Positions 32,927 through 44,388 of a DNA stretch of 64,000 nt are shown here, one piece after another. The translations under genes and the position numbers were made by a program. The notes beneath the pieces were generated by a model, which saw only the letters and a list, made by a program, of their open reading frames with translations, was not told the DNA's origin and ran no database searches. The stretch is from positions 2,418,001 through 2,482,000 of the forward strand of contig AP026164.1 in the NCBI GenBank assembly GCA_030295235.1, given 5' to 3'. The stretch comes from Fistulifera solaris (lineage: Eukaryota > Bacillariophyta > Bacillariophyceae > Naviculales > Stauroneidaceae). Position 1 is the stretch's first letter, and each line of letters begins with the position of its first letter.

Positions 32927-34380
32927 TTATCGATTTGAAGGGATCAACCCATGACTAACTTTCAAGCCAGGTGGTATATATTCTTGTCGAGCCTGTTCCA
33001 GTTTCGTCAATACGCCACCAGTACTGCTACTGCTCTCCGGTCGAACGGAGCGCAATTTGCGTTCGGAATAAAATTCATTCAGCCGGATGAAAACTAACGT
33101 CAACAAGAGAAACACAACAACACCGAATACCAACAGCAGCCATCCCCACCATTCAATAGTTTCAATGCCACGAGAACTCTCTTCGGTTTCGATACTCCGG
33201 GTTGGTATGATGCTGTTGGAAGCCGACGGCACAGTGGTTCGATTCAAAGTCACGGATACTGTGGGTTCAATCGTTGGAGTCTTGTTTGATGAAGTGGGTG
33301 GTACCGTCACAGAAGGCATCATAGATATGCTTACAGATGGGCTGGTGGTTGAGACAACGAGAGTGGAAGTAGGATTTGGAGTTGACACAACAGGCAGGCT
33401 AGTCGGTACCAATAGAGCGGCTGGTGCCGTCGTCGTGGTCGATGGTGGCGTTGGCATCGTAAAAGTAGGTACCGAGGAGATTGTCGGCGAAGGTTCAGAT
33501 CCAACAGAAGGCTCAGCAGTCTCCGGAATTCGTGTTGGATACAAGGTACTCGAGGGCGGACGTGGAATAGGAGGCGGCATGGGAACATCAATGGTATCTT
33601 CATACAGACTGGGCACCAGATCGAACAAGTCAGTGCCTATGTAATCCACTTTTCGAATGACGGGTGTCGTCAAATTTTCGATATTCGATTGCACACTCGA
33701 TAACACCCGCTGCGAAACAATACGCTCATTTGATCCTACTGCATGAACACTCATGAAACCTTGTACTACAAAGCAAACTAGATTTTGGAGTGTCAGCTCA
33801 GGGTCACACGTTACTGATGGATAAAAAAGACGATTTGCACGTGAGATATCGCGAATCAAGGCAAAATTCAGCAATTTGACCACATTTACTCACATCCTGA
33901 CTCGACCAGCAGATCCACAGGGTGCCAATCTATGGCTTGAATGGTCGTTAATGGAGATCCCTGCTCGCAATCGAAAAAGTCTGGCAACAGACTGGAAGTC
34001 AATGTCGCATCCAAAGCAGGCAATATCAGTACACGCAAGGCACTCGGTCGAGTATCAGGCAACACGTGAATCTGGTAAAGAAATTCGATATTGTAAATGT
34101 CCCCTCGTGGGATGCCATAGTATCCTTCCTGGTTGAATTTGCACTCGAGAGATGGTTCTAAATGAAAATCCCTCGGACGGAAAAGGTCTTTCAGAGGATC
34201 TTGAACATGCGGTAGTATCTTATTAGCCGTTTGTGTTTGATAAGTCGAAGTATGTCGCCGTCGAAGTTTGATAATGTTATTGTTGCTTTCTTCCAACTTT
34301 TGTCCAATGAGATTGTTGGCGTTCGATGGTGAGAGCGAAAGAAAGAGTGACATCAGTTGTATCCACTGACTTATTCTCAT
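32927..34380 (-). CDS. Mucin-like type I membrane protein (spliced)
   Basis: Exon 1 is 34380-33894; an 80-nt GT-AG intron (33814-33893, acceptor TTTTTTATCCATCAG) joins in frame to exon 2 (33813-32927). The protein has a signal peptide (MRISQWIQLMSLFLSLSPSN), an ectodomain of about 200 residues (DFHLEPSLECKFNQEGYYGI, CDPELTLQNLVCFVVQGF), and a long Ser/Thr/Pro stalk. One membrane helix follows (WGWLLLVFGVVVFLLLTLVF), then a short basic tail. The stalk is a likely O-glycosylation region. Such architecture is common among diatom surface proteins; the ectodomain is not recognised. The similar gene at 62.8-63.9 kb shares only the T/P-rich composition. Confidence 0.75.
33814..33893 (-). other. Intron in the mucin-like gene (80 nt)
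   Basis: Donor GGAT|GTGAGTAA, acceptor ATCCATCAG|TAACG. Splicing converts two separate open frames into one continuous protein with the junction SG-LTCDPEL. Confidence 0.85.
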
Positions 34381-37209
34381 GGTAGTAGAGTTATGAAATT
34401 ATGAATAGGAGCCTTTATAAAAGTATGGATGAAGGGCCAGTTTACAACATTAGCTTGAATTGCGTTTTACCATGATGGCTTTGTCCATTGCTTTTGTTCT
34501 CGTAGTTATGTGTTTGTTGCTTATGGAAGGACGCCCGGTGAAAAGCCGCCCATCATCTCAACGGCTTTCTTATTTATTTAAGGGAAATCGGCGAAGGATA
34601 CTAGGTTGAAAAGTCACATACCATCTCTTCATAGTACTATTTATTGATAGTCGACTAATACATTTAGATAGAAGCGGTACCGTACTCGAATAGCCGAAGT
34701 ATTCTCGACACACAATTCCGATCCCTAAATTGTAACGACGCCGTATTGCACCTCTTTTCATGGATGCCAGTTTGCCATTTCCCGCCTTTCATTTAACGGG
34801 CTTATAAAATTATCGTCTTCATTGTTGTAAGGCAAGACTTCTTCTCAAGACGGCAAATTTCACGTATCTCTGATTCTTCAAGGTTTGTTTCGCTGCTAGA
34901 CTCATCGTCGCGAGATAATAGTGAGCATTATATCAAGAATGATGGACGTGGACGAAAAAGAAGCCATCCGCATCATGCCCGCTGTTAATTTTCACTCTGT
35001 CAGCACCTGGTTACTCTTTCATTCCAAAGTGAACAATTAAGCATGATCGAGAAAAGCTGCTCAGACAGAAAACTCTCATGATCTTTACTATTAGAGTGCT
35101 TCACGAAAAGTGAATCCTGGACACGAAAAGAGCGAAGTTGAACAGCTCAGCCAAAGGACAAAGTTCGTGTTTGTTCTCTTTTCCGCCATCTGTCTACTCT
35201 CTCGACTTCATAGACCAAATTATTAGAAGCCCGTTATTCGTTTACAAATTCTGGAATTTCGACACAATTAGAGCGCTTCCCCAGGAGGGCAACATAATAT
35301 GAATTTTTTAATTACGGCATTTGAAAGGGTAGTGTTGCTGTAATTCAAGTTCTGGCTGAGGGCTATTACTGTCGCTGTCGGCTATGGATTTGGACTCAAC
35401 GTTGCCCTTGGTTTGTTACTGCCAAGTGCTAAGTTCCATTTGCCAGGCTCCAGGCTCCAACGAATTGGGAATTGGGCACTTACTTGGTACGAAAGGAAAG
35501 TATCCCACGTCAACATCAGCTTAGCTGACTTTTAATGACTTCGCTGCCGGCTGTCGCCAAAGTTCTAAGGCTAATGCTAAATACTAAAAGCCGGTGACAG
35601 ATGTCCTTTTGTCCTCCACAAATCTTCAATGCATTATGCCCTTCGATCTACTCTTTGCATGCCGTGCCCTACGATAAGGACAATTGCGAAATGAAAATTG
35701 TAAGCTAAAGGTGAGTTACTCTATTTGACGAGCGGATCCAAAAGGATCCGCTAGGAACAACGAAGATCCCTGCAAGTCTGAACCTTCGCTTGTTCCCGTG
35801 CTTCCAAGACTAATACGTATAGATGACGTCAGCAACTCATGGAGACAGAAAAGGTTAGGGATGAGCCGTAGGCGAGCGCATTGCACAACCCCAGCACTCA
35901 ATTTTTGGGCATACGCGAATTCGCGGCGAATGCTATTTCGGCGCGTCACTCTATGAAAGGTGAGAAATGAGAACTGACATCATTTTTTAGCCACGAGTAA
36001 TTGGCGATATAGAGTGTAAAACGAGTGACGAGCGACGAGCAACGTACATCGGCACGTAGGTGGTAGCTGCTAGTTGTACATTGTACATAGTCTTGTTGAA
36101 GAAAGTGACCAGGGACATAATTAAAAACGAAAGACAAAATAGGAAAGGCCCTTCCGTAGGTTTTGCAAGTACATCTGAATCTTACAATTCTTTTTAGAAT
36201 CTCCCCGTTAAGGATTTAAGCGTCTTCAAACTTATTACTGAAAGTTGCGGGAAAAAGTGTACACCCACGTAGGCCCCCGTAGAGAAATGTACCAACCAGA
36301 GGTGCGTTCCCGTGTCTCGCTGAGAAATGAAGTGCAATCAAATACGGAGTAAATCAAAACGGTTGAAACCGCATTAAACCGATTTTATTGCTTTTGTTGT
36401 TTTTTTTTTCGTAATATTCAAAACACCGTCCATTCGTCGCCACAGCTAGAGCCACAGCCGGCTTTTTTTAAGAAGACAAGCGTCCTGGTGCGATCTTTTC
36501 ATGCAATTAGATCATCTACTCGCTAGATTAACTGATTAGGATAAAATCATTCAAGGTCCACCTAAATCACTTAGCGACAACAACATTTTTTATCCCACTT
36601 CCCAATCCCATTTTATCACATAAAAGACTATGTAAGAGATAGAAAAACGCAACTTTTAACTAAGTCCAGTACCTAGCTTTAATTGGCTGCGCTCTGAGAC
36701 CATTGCTTGTAAAGAAAGACTTGCTAGGCTTACAAAGATATCCGTCGTAATTTTAAGGGGTCTACGGCTCACGTAAGTCTAAGGAAGATACTGTTTTATT
36801 CAAAATGAAAAAGCGAAAACGCGTTAAATACGGTATTGTACGGTTTTTTGTTTTTTGCTATTGAACGGGTGTCGAACACTAATCTTTTTCATGCGAACTG
36901 AACGAACTTCTGTCTACTTTTATATCTCTATGTCTCCCTGTGTCAGTCTGGATTTAAGCGCGGAAGATCTGGAGTCTGAAGATACGTTCCGCATTCTATT
37001 TGTTCTTTAACTGTACGGATAGGCAGTAGCTTGCCTAGTTTCACGAACACCACGGCCAACTTCTTCCGCCGTGGCAAAAGGAAGCAGGTCTGGAACAAAC
37101 CTAAATTGAAACCTACCATTTTTCGACATAATTTTGGAATCCGACCTGCCGATCGCTTTAAAGACTCGAAAACGACGTGAAGAGAGACAACATATAAAGC
37201 AAAACAAGA
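34381..37209. other. Gene-poor stretch, 2.8 kb
   Basis: No frame with family resemblance or good composition is seen. It includes a 68-bp repeat at 36251-36318 shared with 51865-51930. Several AT-rich tracts are present, for example a T10 run near 36402. It may hold decayed repeats or an unrecognised non-coding RNA. Confidence 0.5.
36251..36318. repeat. Dispersed repeat, copy A
   Basis: Shares about 60 of 68 bases with 51865-51930, including the identical core acgtaggcccccgtagagaa and most of the following 30 bases. The nature of the repeat is unknown; it has no coding potential. Confidence 0.75.
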
Positions 37210-37479
37210 ATGATCCATCCAAACCGCCCCTCCATCGGATGCAATCAAGTAGCGAGTGCTGTCAGCGATAGCTTGGCCGATGCTTTGCAATATCACGTCC
37301 TTCGTCGCTCGGCCGCTACCGCTCATTCGGATCGCACGCCGAATAGATCTATGCGTACCAAGAGGGTCATGAAGATCTTACAAGAAGCCCTCGAGCTCAT
37401 CGACTCTATCGAGATCGACTCGAATCAATGCATCGACAACAAAGATTCGCCAGGTCCTTCCAACACTGCACGTCCTTGA
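37210..37479 (+). CDS. Small hypothetical protein with KILQEALELIDS helix
   Basis: An 89-residue frame. Its C-terminal helix (MRTKRVMKILQEALELIDS) resembles that of the 69-residue frame at 39350-39559 (HADLVAILKQALELLDAEDF), on the other side of the thioesterase gene. The N-terminus differs. The pairing supports both as real small genes. It ends 60 bases from the end of the convergent thioesterase gene. No known family recognised. Confidence 0.5.
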   Translation: MIHPNRPSIGCNQVASAVSDSLADALQYHVLRRSAATAHSDRTPNRSMRTKRVMKILQEALELIDSIEIDSNQCIDNKDSPGPSNTARP

Positions 37480-37539
37480 TTCGTTCAATAAAAACCAGTT
37501 TTAATAGACAGTTTTGGTGATTCTTTTCCTTTTATCTCT

Positions 37540-38670
37540 TTAATGAACCAAATAAGTATGTATCCATCGCTCAAAGTCTTCCATACTGAATCGCAAATGA
37601 TCTCCTGGAAAGGTTTCGAAATAATTTTTTCCTTGCGACTGGGCCGTAGCCAGACCGAAACTATCAAGAGTATACCATTCGGTTTCCTCCATCGTTAGAA
37701 TTCGTTCAAACGGATCGTCAGGATCAGGAGCACCCCATTGCTCTCCCTCTTTCGGCCATACCATCGCATCTTCGTCGGCCATGATCCAAACAAACTGCTG
37801 CGTCTTCAAATAATTCTCAATCCATGTTGTATTACTCTGAAAGTGTGGACCCTCTTGATTCCATCGTGCCAGTTGACTGTACTCGTAGTACAAAGGCATC
37901 GCAATGGGTCGAGGATCGCGCCAATAATTGGCTTGAAAGGAATGTTGTTGAGACCACTGGGTATACGCCCGATGCGATGCTTGTTCCATCAATAAGTCGC
38001 ACATACTAAAGCCGGTTTGAAACAACGAAGACAATGACGGACGACAGTAAGGTACCGCTCCTTCACCAGCGTTGACTCCGTTGATCGCAAGAAAGGTTTG
38101 TACGGCTGGTGCATTGTAACGCGTCATGTACCCACGAATGACATTATTCCCTTGCGACAGCCCAATGGCATGAAATCCATGTTGTAGTTGATCATCTTGT
38201 CGAATAGCTTCCGCAAAGACATCCACCGAAGCATCCATATTCAAGAAATACCCATTCTTGGTGTCTTCTTGTTGAGTCTTTCCGGTCGGAATACAAACTG
38301 TATAGACTCCATCCAACAATTGCGAAACATGTTGTGTCAAATGTTGCATTCCCTCATTGAAACAAGAATCTCCCATGCCGTGGGCGAGAACGACGGGAAG
38401 TTGCTGGGCATCGAGTTGACGTGATTTGGCGGCGACTTTGGTGATCGTCCATTCTTTGTCAAACGCCGCTGTTGTATTCTCCGTTCGCAGGTCGACTAAC
38501 AATTGATGATGACGCGCCCATTCGTTCATTTCTTGCGCAATTTGATCCGTATCTTTTTCTTCTAACCAACGACAAAGCACCGGATGCAATTGTCGCTCTT
38601 CCTCCGGGCAATACGACAGTATCGTAGCTGGAAGAACACACGCCATGTACAGTAAGAAGGGTCGAATCAT
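37540..38670 (-). CDS. Palmitoyl-protein thioesterase (PPT1-like)
   Basis: A 376-residue protein from the ATG at 38670, which begins a signal peptide (MIRPFLLYMACVLPATILSY). The alpha/beta hydrolase core shows PVVLAHGMGDSC, a nucleophile elbow G-L-S-Q-G with Ser172, TFLAINGVNAG, the acidic region ADEDAMVWPKEGEQWG, and the catalytic histidine in FPGDHLRF. These match animal and plant PPT1, which removes palmitate from cysteines in lysosome or vacuole. The N-terminal 85 residues before the core are longer than in animals. TACCTGGTA sits about 95 bases upstream of the start. Confidence 0.9.
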   Translation of the reverse strand: MIRPFLLYMACVLPATILSYCPEEERQLHPVLCRWLEEKDTDQIAQEMNEWARHHQLLVDLRTENTTAAFDKEWTITKVAAKSRQLDAQQLPVVLAHGMGDSCFNEGMQHLTQHVSQLLDGVYTVCIPTGKTQQEDTKNGYFLNMDASVDVFAEAIRQDDQLQHGFHAIGLSQGNNVIRGYMTRYNAPAVQTFLAINGVNAGEGAVPYCRPSLSSLFQTGFSMCDLLMEQASHRAYTQWSQQHSFQANYWRDPRPIAMPLYYEYSQLARWNQEGPHFQSNTTWIENYLKTQQFVWIMADEDAMVWPKEGEQWGAPDPDDPFERILTMEETEWYTLDSFGLATAQSQGKNYFETFPGDHLRFSMEDFERWIHTYLVH

Positions 38671-39349
38671 GATGATTGTTGATAAAGAGCTACAGACGCT
38701 CGGATACTTATCTATCAACCAATGTAGCAAGAAAGAAGATCTCTATAGATTCATTCGTATCCGTACCTGGTAGCACTTATTCACAATGCAGTCGTATCGA
38801 ACGAAGGATCATCACGCTGGATCACGAAAATACGCAATGCGATCGCTGCGCGCGACGGCGTTTTCGCAACTCACGACTAAAATCCAGTCGGAGAAGACTG
38901 GCCAACAGAGACCAGAAATCACGGCCAGAAACGAAGAAAAGCGTACATTCTTGTATTGACCTTACGTGTTCGTACGTACTTATGAATCAATTAACTGGAA
39001 TCATCATCTGGACTCACAGGTTCAAGTCATTTGTTATTCGGATTACTCCGCTTTCCAATATTTCCAACTTTCCAAAATCAGCACCACTTTATGGTTCGGT
39101 GTTGAGGCGTGGCTCCCGATCGAGGTGCGTGATGAAAAGAGTAGATAAAAAACGACAGATCTGAGTTTCTATGCATAATTCGCAAATAAATGAAGCAGAT
39201 TGATTCGCATTTGCCATCAAAGCTTTCGGCATTACGTCTCCATGCAGGCATTGACAACGCCAAAGAACTCACTGGAATTCTGATCATTAGTTGCCGACGT
39301 CCGAAGCTTCAGCCATCCGTTCTCTTTATGCTCTCACCGCCTCAAAAGC
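38671..39349. other. Divergent intergenic region
   Basis: TACCTGGTA at 38764-38772 and a TCACGACTAAAATCCAGTCG element at 38871-38890. No gene supported. Confidence 0.5.
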
Positions 39350-39559
39350 ATGGATAAGCAAGTAGCATCTCCCTCGTTCAATTCGTTGAAATCGTTGCGA
39401 TCCACATTGCTCGAGACTAAGCGAATGAATCGTGATCGTCGTCAGTTTCGGAATGCCGTGCGGCATGCCGACCTCGTCGCGATTCTCAAACAAGCCTTAG
39501 AATTGCTCGATGCCGAAGACTTCAAAGATTGGGACAAGGAAGCTCAAGCCAATGCTTAA
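39350..39559 (+). CDS. Small hypothetical protein, paralogue of the 37.2-kb frame
   Basis: A 69-residue, charged, helical protein: RMNRDRRQFRNAVRHADLVA then ILKQALELLDAEDFKDW. The leucine-rich helix resembles the one at 37210-37479. There is no signal peptide. Function unknown. Confidence 0.5.
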   Translation: MDKQVASPSFNSLKSLRSTLLETKRMNRDRRQFRNAVRHADLVAILKQALELLDAEDFKDWDKEAQANA

Positions 39560-39935
39560 CGGATGAAAATATGCTTAGCAATTCTGTGACACCGCAAGTC
39601 GGTCGAATGTAGCGCATTAATATATGAACATAGACACTCGTTAGTAAACGCCAAAGCGTATTCTGTAGCTAAGAATTGGATTCGATAGTTTATAAGAAAC
39701 AGGAGCAGCTGCCGATCACTAATTGTCATCATTCGCTCGATTCAATAACAACAGAAAGCAAATTGTTCTTGACAAATAATAATCATTTTCTGACGTAACA
39801 TTTGACATCCATGAAAAGGCCCATAACCGTTAACGAATAGACTCCATGCATAAAATGAATAAATTATCGTTATCGAAATCCTCCTCTACTGTTCGATTCC
39901 GTCGTATCTGCCTCTGAAAGAACAGGATTAGTCGA
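39560..39935. other. Intergenic region
   Basis: AT-rich, nothing recognised. Confidence 0.5.
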
Positions 39936-41701
39936 TCAGGCAGCCTCTTCCATGCCATCCTCCACGTATTTGAGAATGTTCTGCAAGAAGCGATCCACGA
40001 CGCGCGTCTGGTTGACGACATCCGTCCGGTTCATCTGTTCCAGCGGCTTTTCCGACAGTTCGCTCAAATGCTCCGTGAACTTCTCCAACATTTCCTGATG
40101 GTACTCGAATCGATCCCGTATCAAACTATTCGCAGGTTCGTGCTCGAAAGCATAATAAGCATACACATACGTGTACTTCAAAACACGACGGCATTCTACC
40201 AACAACTCGTTAGCGACTTTCAAAAACTCGACATCGCTCCATTTGGCCGTTACTCTCGATGAGGACAATTCCTGCCATTGAATCATGCGCTGTTCCGTTT
40301 CCCGTAACTGCTTGAGTGCGAATTTCTGCCCCTCCTCGTGTGCGTGGTAGCGTTTGTAGTAATGCAAGTAGCGATTGAGTTGACGGCGGGCGGCGTCTGT
40401 ATCACTCGATCCACCTTCCTGAGACGAATCAAACTTGTTGCACTTGTAATAGCCTCCCGTGTTGGCATCATGTTCACGCCAGTCTCCCATACAAATCCAG
40501 CAGAACTCGTGTCGACATTTCTGACAAGTCATGTGATTGCATCCATTGTTCTTTTCGATGCGGGTGACACAACTGGGACATTCTTTGGTGTTCGCAAGTA
40601 TCCAGTTGGCCGTTTCACTCTCGTCACGACACTTGTCGTGCCACACCTGCAAACTGCGACAGGGGACGGGACGGTGAGGTTCATTGTGTCCACACATCAT
40701 GCAAAAGCGCGTGTCACAATGGTCACAATGCGCCAGTCCAATAGCCGCATCCATAGCCGACGCTGTCGGTGCCCAAGCGATGCACTCACAACCAGGGCCC
40801 GGACACCATCGAGTCAACGTATTTGCTTCCACAAATGCTTTGAGTTGAAACTGTTGGTATTTATTCCACAAATTCGGATGCGACGGCTCCAAGGCCGGTT
40901 GAATTTCATCTTGTGTGACCATTTCCGGACATCCCGCGTGAGGGCAGGTGCTCGACGCACGTCCTTCGTGCTGCACGAGATTCACGGCAAAATCTGTCCA
41001 ACAATCTCCACAAAAGGCGTGTCCACACGGCATGGCTTTCAAGGGTGAAGTAGGAGAAGCATCTTCCATACAAATGGGACACATGTCGGCGGCCGACGCT
41101 TCCGGATAAGGATTTCCCGAACAACGATGATAAACTCCCGCTCGTTTCCATATCTTTTCCGGGTCATCATTCGTATAGCTCTCCATCAATCGTTCTTTCG
41201 AGAATTGGTAGGACTGCAACAAAGCCATGGCGGTAGCCTGCGAAACACCGAGCATTTCCGTGACTTCATCGCAACGTTGTTGTAATGTCGGCCACAAATC
41301 GGATGTTTTCATCATACGAATTGTCGCAGTTGTCGGTGTGGAGGCTGCTGCTGCTGCTGCTGTGAAAGGTTGTAAGAATCGATTGTGAGTGAATACTTGT
41401 TATATAAGGAACATGGGTTGCTGCGGCCTTTGTACTCGATTCATTTCTCCCGCCCGTGCGCTGTTACTTCCTCTTTTAAAGAAGCAACGAAACTAAGATT
41501 TTGAATCAAAAGAAACGTACCCTTGTAGAAAGAGGATTGCACCGGAGCCGCATTGGGATTTTCGAGTGCCATGGCTTCTTTCTCGTCCGGATCCAGCGAA
41601 GTATCGTCGTTAGCGTCGTCGTCATTTTGACTCATAAATACATCATTGTCATCTTCATCCGACGAATAGGCATAATATTCATTCTCATCTGACATGCTCA
41701 T
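39936..41701 (-). CDS. Ariadne-type RBR E3 ubiquitin ligase
   Basis: Exon 1 (41701-41521) encodes an acidic N-terminus (DEDDNDVFMSQNDDDANDD) as in Ariadne proteins. A 161-nt intron (41360-41520) joins it in phase to exon 2 (41359-39936), whose start is an alanine run. After a UBA-like segment (VTEMLGVSQATAMALLQSYQ) come RING1 (CPICMED ... MPCGHAFCGDCW), an IBR (RWCPGPGCECIAW ... CDTRFCMMCGHNEPHRPVPC) and RING2 (CPSCVTRIEKNNGCNHMTCQ ... HEFCWICMGDWREH). The catalytic cysteine is that of GCNHM. The C-terminal helices form an Ariadne domain. It would work with an E2, and probably a cullin-RING partner, through a ubiquitin thioester. Complete and intact. Confidence 0.95.
41360..41520 (-). other. 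Intron in the RBR gene (161 nt)
   Basis: Donor AAGG|GTACGT, acceptor TTTCACAG|CAGCAG. The exon joins as FYK-A(n)-STPTTATIRMMKTSD. The acceptor lies in a CAG repeat, so slippage to the next CAG would add or remove single alanines without changing the frame. Confidence 0.85.
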
Positions 41702-42795
41702 GTTTGAAATATGTTAATCAATGAAAAGGAATCAAAGAAACTGTTATGAAGGATACCGTTCGTACACGATTCCGGGTCGCTTCTCTCGATCTTTCTTGTG
41801 TACAAAGTATGACACGTCTGTTAGTAGCGCCTTTTCTGCGTTCCTCTTTCTCTCTATTTTTATAACAAAAGAAGTACTCCCTTGAATGACAAGAACACCA
41901 ACAAGAGAGGAAATAGTGTTTGTTTAGCAAAAGTCTCTTGTTGCGTCGAATTAGAAGTGTCATCGTTCGTTCGATTTTAGCAAAAAAAAAAGCGCAGCGG
42001 CGCGAGAGCGGCGAGAAGCGAGAACATCCCTCCAAAGAACAAGCAACATGTCACAGAGGGACTAGAGACCTAACTCTTTATGTGTAGAATTATGATATGG
42101 TAGGGACTGAAATACTCTGAGGTGTCCCAGGTAATGAACAGAATAAGGAGACGTACGTGGTACAGTTTGTGATATAGAAAAGAGAGACGTTGGTCGCCGG
42201 TTAAATTACTTAGGTCGATGCAATGCCAACGGCTGACTTGTTCTGTGACGTGGCAATAGCCAATCAGAATCCGTTCTCCCAAATATTCTCCCACTTAACG
42301 TTCTCCCCATTAACAGTTCTCACATTTTGAGGTCTTTTGTGCACCAATAAGCCATCATCGTTTTCTCCGACATGAATCTTTTGTGCCAACGGAACGATAA
42401 CTGACATCAAAATGAAATTAATAGGCAAAAATAACGAGTTCTACGTAGATTTTGTGTAGGGAAATTTATCGAAAGGGTGGGCGGTATTGTACCCGCATTT
42501 TAGTTGAGATTCGAAATGAATATTTCAGTTTTAAGACTTTTATGGGTGTCAAGGGAAATTTCGGTTTTTATTTGAAGCGCAACAGTACGTAGTAATAGCG
42601 TTTCTCCGAGAAACTGCACTATCTCGATTTCCATGCATGAAAGCACGGAATCAAATTCCGCCATGATCTGCCAGCCAGTCTTGATATCGCCACGATCACG
42701 ACTGGATTTCAGTCACGATCTCCTACTTTTGCGCCAAACCAAATACCAGTACCAGTAGGAGTAGTGATGGAAATAATAATAATGCAATAAACAGG
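41702..42795. other. Intergenic region
   Basis: No convincing gene. The element ATCACGACTGGATTTCAGTC spans 42694-42713. Repeated GTACCAGTACC-like bases occur at about 42745-42758. Confidence 0.5.
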
Positions 42796-43350
42796 ATGAA
42801 AATTAAGAGCATGATTCATACAGTCGTTTCTTTTTTTAAAAATTTAACAAACATCATGTCATCTTCGAACCCGGCAATCTACCGACGCGTCGCCTCTCAC
42901 GAGAATTTAGATGATACGTCGTCGAGTGATTCGGCTCCCCCGCGCTCTCTCTCGGACCGCTGCATGGATAAGGGAATTGCTCTTCTGTGGGTCTTTCTTG
43001 CTTTAGTAACACATCACAAATGCCACGTTTCCACGACACTCTTTTCGAAGGAATCAAACGCTTTGCAACCTTTGTTGCAAGTTATAGCGTTGTTACTCGG
43101 TGTTCAAGTCGTCTTGGCGACCTATCTCTGTGTGTATCTGCCGTACATCAAACAACTCGATAGTTCCGCATGGCCCGTCTATTGTCCTCGGATCATCCCG
43201 ACGGCTTCGGGATTGGGTGCAGTTACAGTCGTTTTATTGATCCGGGCCTGTTGGCCGGTTTGGGGATTTTTGACCCCGTTGATATTGAGCATTCAATTCA
43301 TGGGCTTATTGTTTGTAAGTCAGCTGATTCCTTGGCCTTTTGGGGGTTGA
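42796..43350 (+). CDS. TMEM128-like four-helix membrane protein
   Basis: A 184-residue frame with four predicted membrane helices. The C-terminal half parallels animal TMEM128 from memory: CPRIIPTASGLGAVTVVLLI followed by CWPVWGFLTPLILSIQFMG, as against YPALIPITTASF and HVWSFFTPLLLFTQFMG. The family's role, probably in the ER, is not established. An alternative ATG at 42856 (MSSSNPAIYRR) would remove 20 residues, which include a hydrophobic stretch. I cannot decide between them. Confidence 0.7.
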   Translation: MKIKSMIHTVVSFFKNLTNIMSSSNPAIYRRVASHENLDDTSSSDSAPPRSLSDRCMDKGIALLWVFLALVTHHKCHVSTTLFSKESNALQPLLQVIALLLGVQVVLATYLCVYLPYIKQLDSSAWPVYCPRIIPTASGLGAVTVVLLIRACWPVWGFLTPLILSIQFMGLLFVSQLIPWPFGG

Positions 43351-43572
43351 GCCGAATCGACAGACATGTGAATGAAGACTATACAGATCGAGCGCTGGGG
43401 GTTTATCACAGTGTTGTAAGAATGGGCTTTGCATGGAATTGCTTACATCATGTAAACAAGCAACCTTGTTGTTTAAGTGTTTGAAAGACAAATTATCCGT
43501 ACTACCAGGATGTACATACGTTACTTTGTAGAAAGGCTTTCATTCAGTTATTAATATTGGTCGTCTACGATT

Positions 43573-43947
43573 TCATTCCTTCTTTTCCTCTAAAGATGCT
43601 TTGGGCGGAAAGGGTTTCGGAGGGGAAGACAAAGTCTCGTGGTAATGACTCTTCGCAGATGTCTGTTGCCACGGCCATATAGACTCATCATTGTTGCTGC
43701 CCGAATCTTTGGAACCCACACTGGTGGAAAGCATCGCCGACAAATCTTTGTAGCGTCGACGTCCTTCCGATAGGGCTCGTGCTAGATCTTGGTGATCGGC
43801 CGATCGAAATTCGTTCCGTACTTGTTGCAACAATTCGGGAGAAGCTTTCGGAATCATTCGCAAGTATTGTCGATACAGATTCCGTACTTGCGCTTGTTGT
43901 TGAAAGTCTTTAAGGGATAATAAATTTTTGGGATCGTCGTCATTCAT
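43573..43947 (-). CDS. LYR-motif (Complex1_LYR) protein
   Basis: A 124-residue protein with the LYR signature near residue 24 (VRNLYRQYLRMI), a conserved downstream phenylalanine (QQVRNEF) and the end-of-domain helix RRRYKDLSAML. LYR proteins act in mitochondria as assembly factors or accessory subunits of respiratory complexes and bind acyl-ACP. LYRM2-like by length and helix spacing. The C-terminal 50 residues are polar and not conserved. It is convergent with the TMEM128-like gene. Confidence 0.75.
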   Translation of the reverse strand: MNDDDPKNLLSLKDFQQQAQVRNLYRQYLRMIPKASPELLQQVRNEFRSADHQDLARALSEGRRRYKDLSAMLSTSVGSKDSGSNNDESIWPWQQTSAKSHYHETLSSPPKPFPPKASLEEKKE

Positions 43948-44388
43948 AAAAAAAGCGGTGCCGACGTCGTTTCATGGTGGTGGATGAGGAAGTCGAAAGC
44001 GCGCGGCTACCAAAAAGTACGCTATGCCAAGAATGAAACGATCTGTGGATTGTCGTAAACAAGGAGTTCATTCTATTTGATAATTAATTGTTATGTGGCT
44101 TCAGTGATTTGCATTAAAGGTCCAATTTGAAAGCATCAATGCTTTTCTGCCTCCGCATTTTCCTCACAACATTATTTTCACAATGCACTGGTCGACGGTT
44201 GTCACACAGACAAATTGTTTGCTAAGGTTGTAAGGCGCCACAAAGCTAAACTTTCATTAATGCCAACTAACAAGCAACAAACATCAACAGTATGTATAAG
44301 AAATATCTAAGTTAAACCTATGAAGAAAGTTTCTTTCAAAAACAGAGTCAGTGCTAGCAAAGGGTCTACGTTATGTTTCCCACTAACT
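43948..44388. other. Intergenic region
   Basis: Nothing recognised. Confidence 0.5.

Noticed and set aside
36943-37326. 127-codon minus-strand frame
   Set aside because: Antisense shadow overlapping the small protein at 37210; composition not protein-like.
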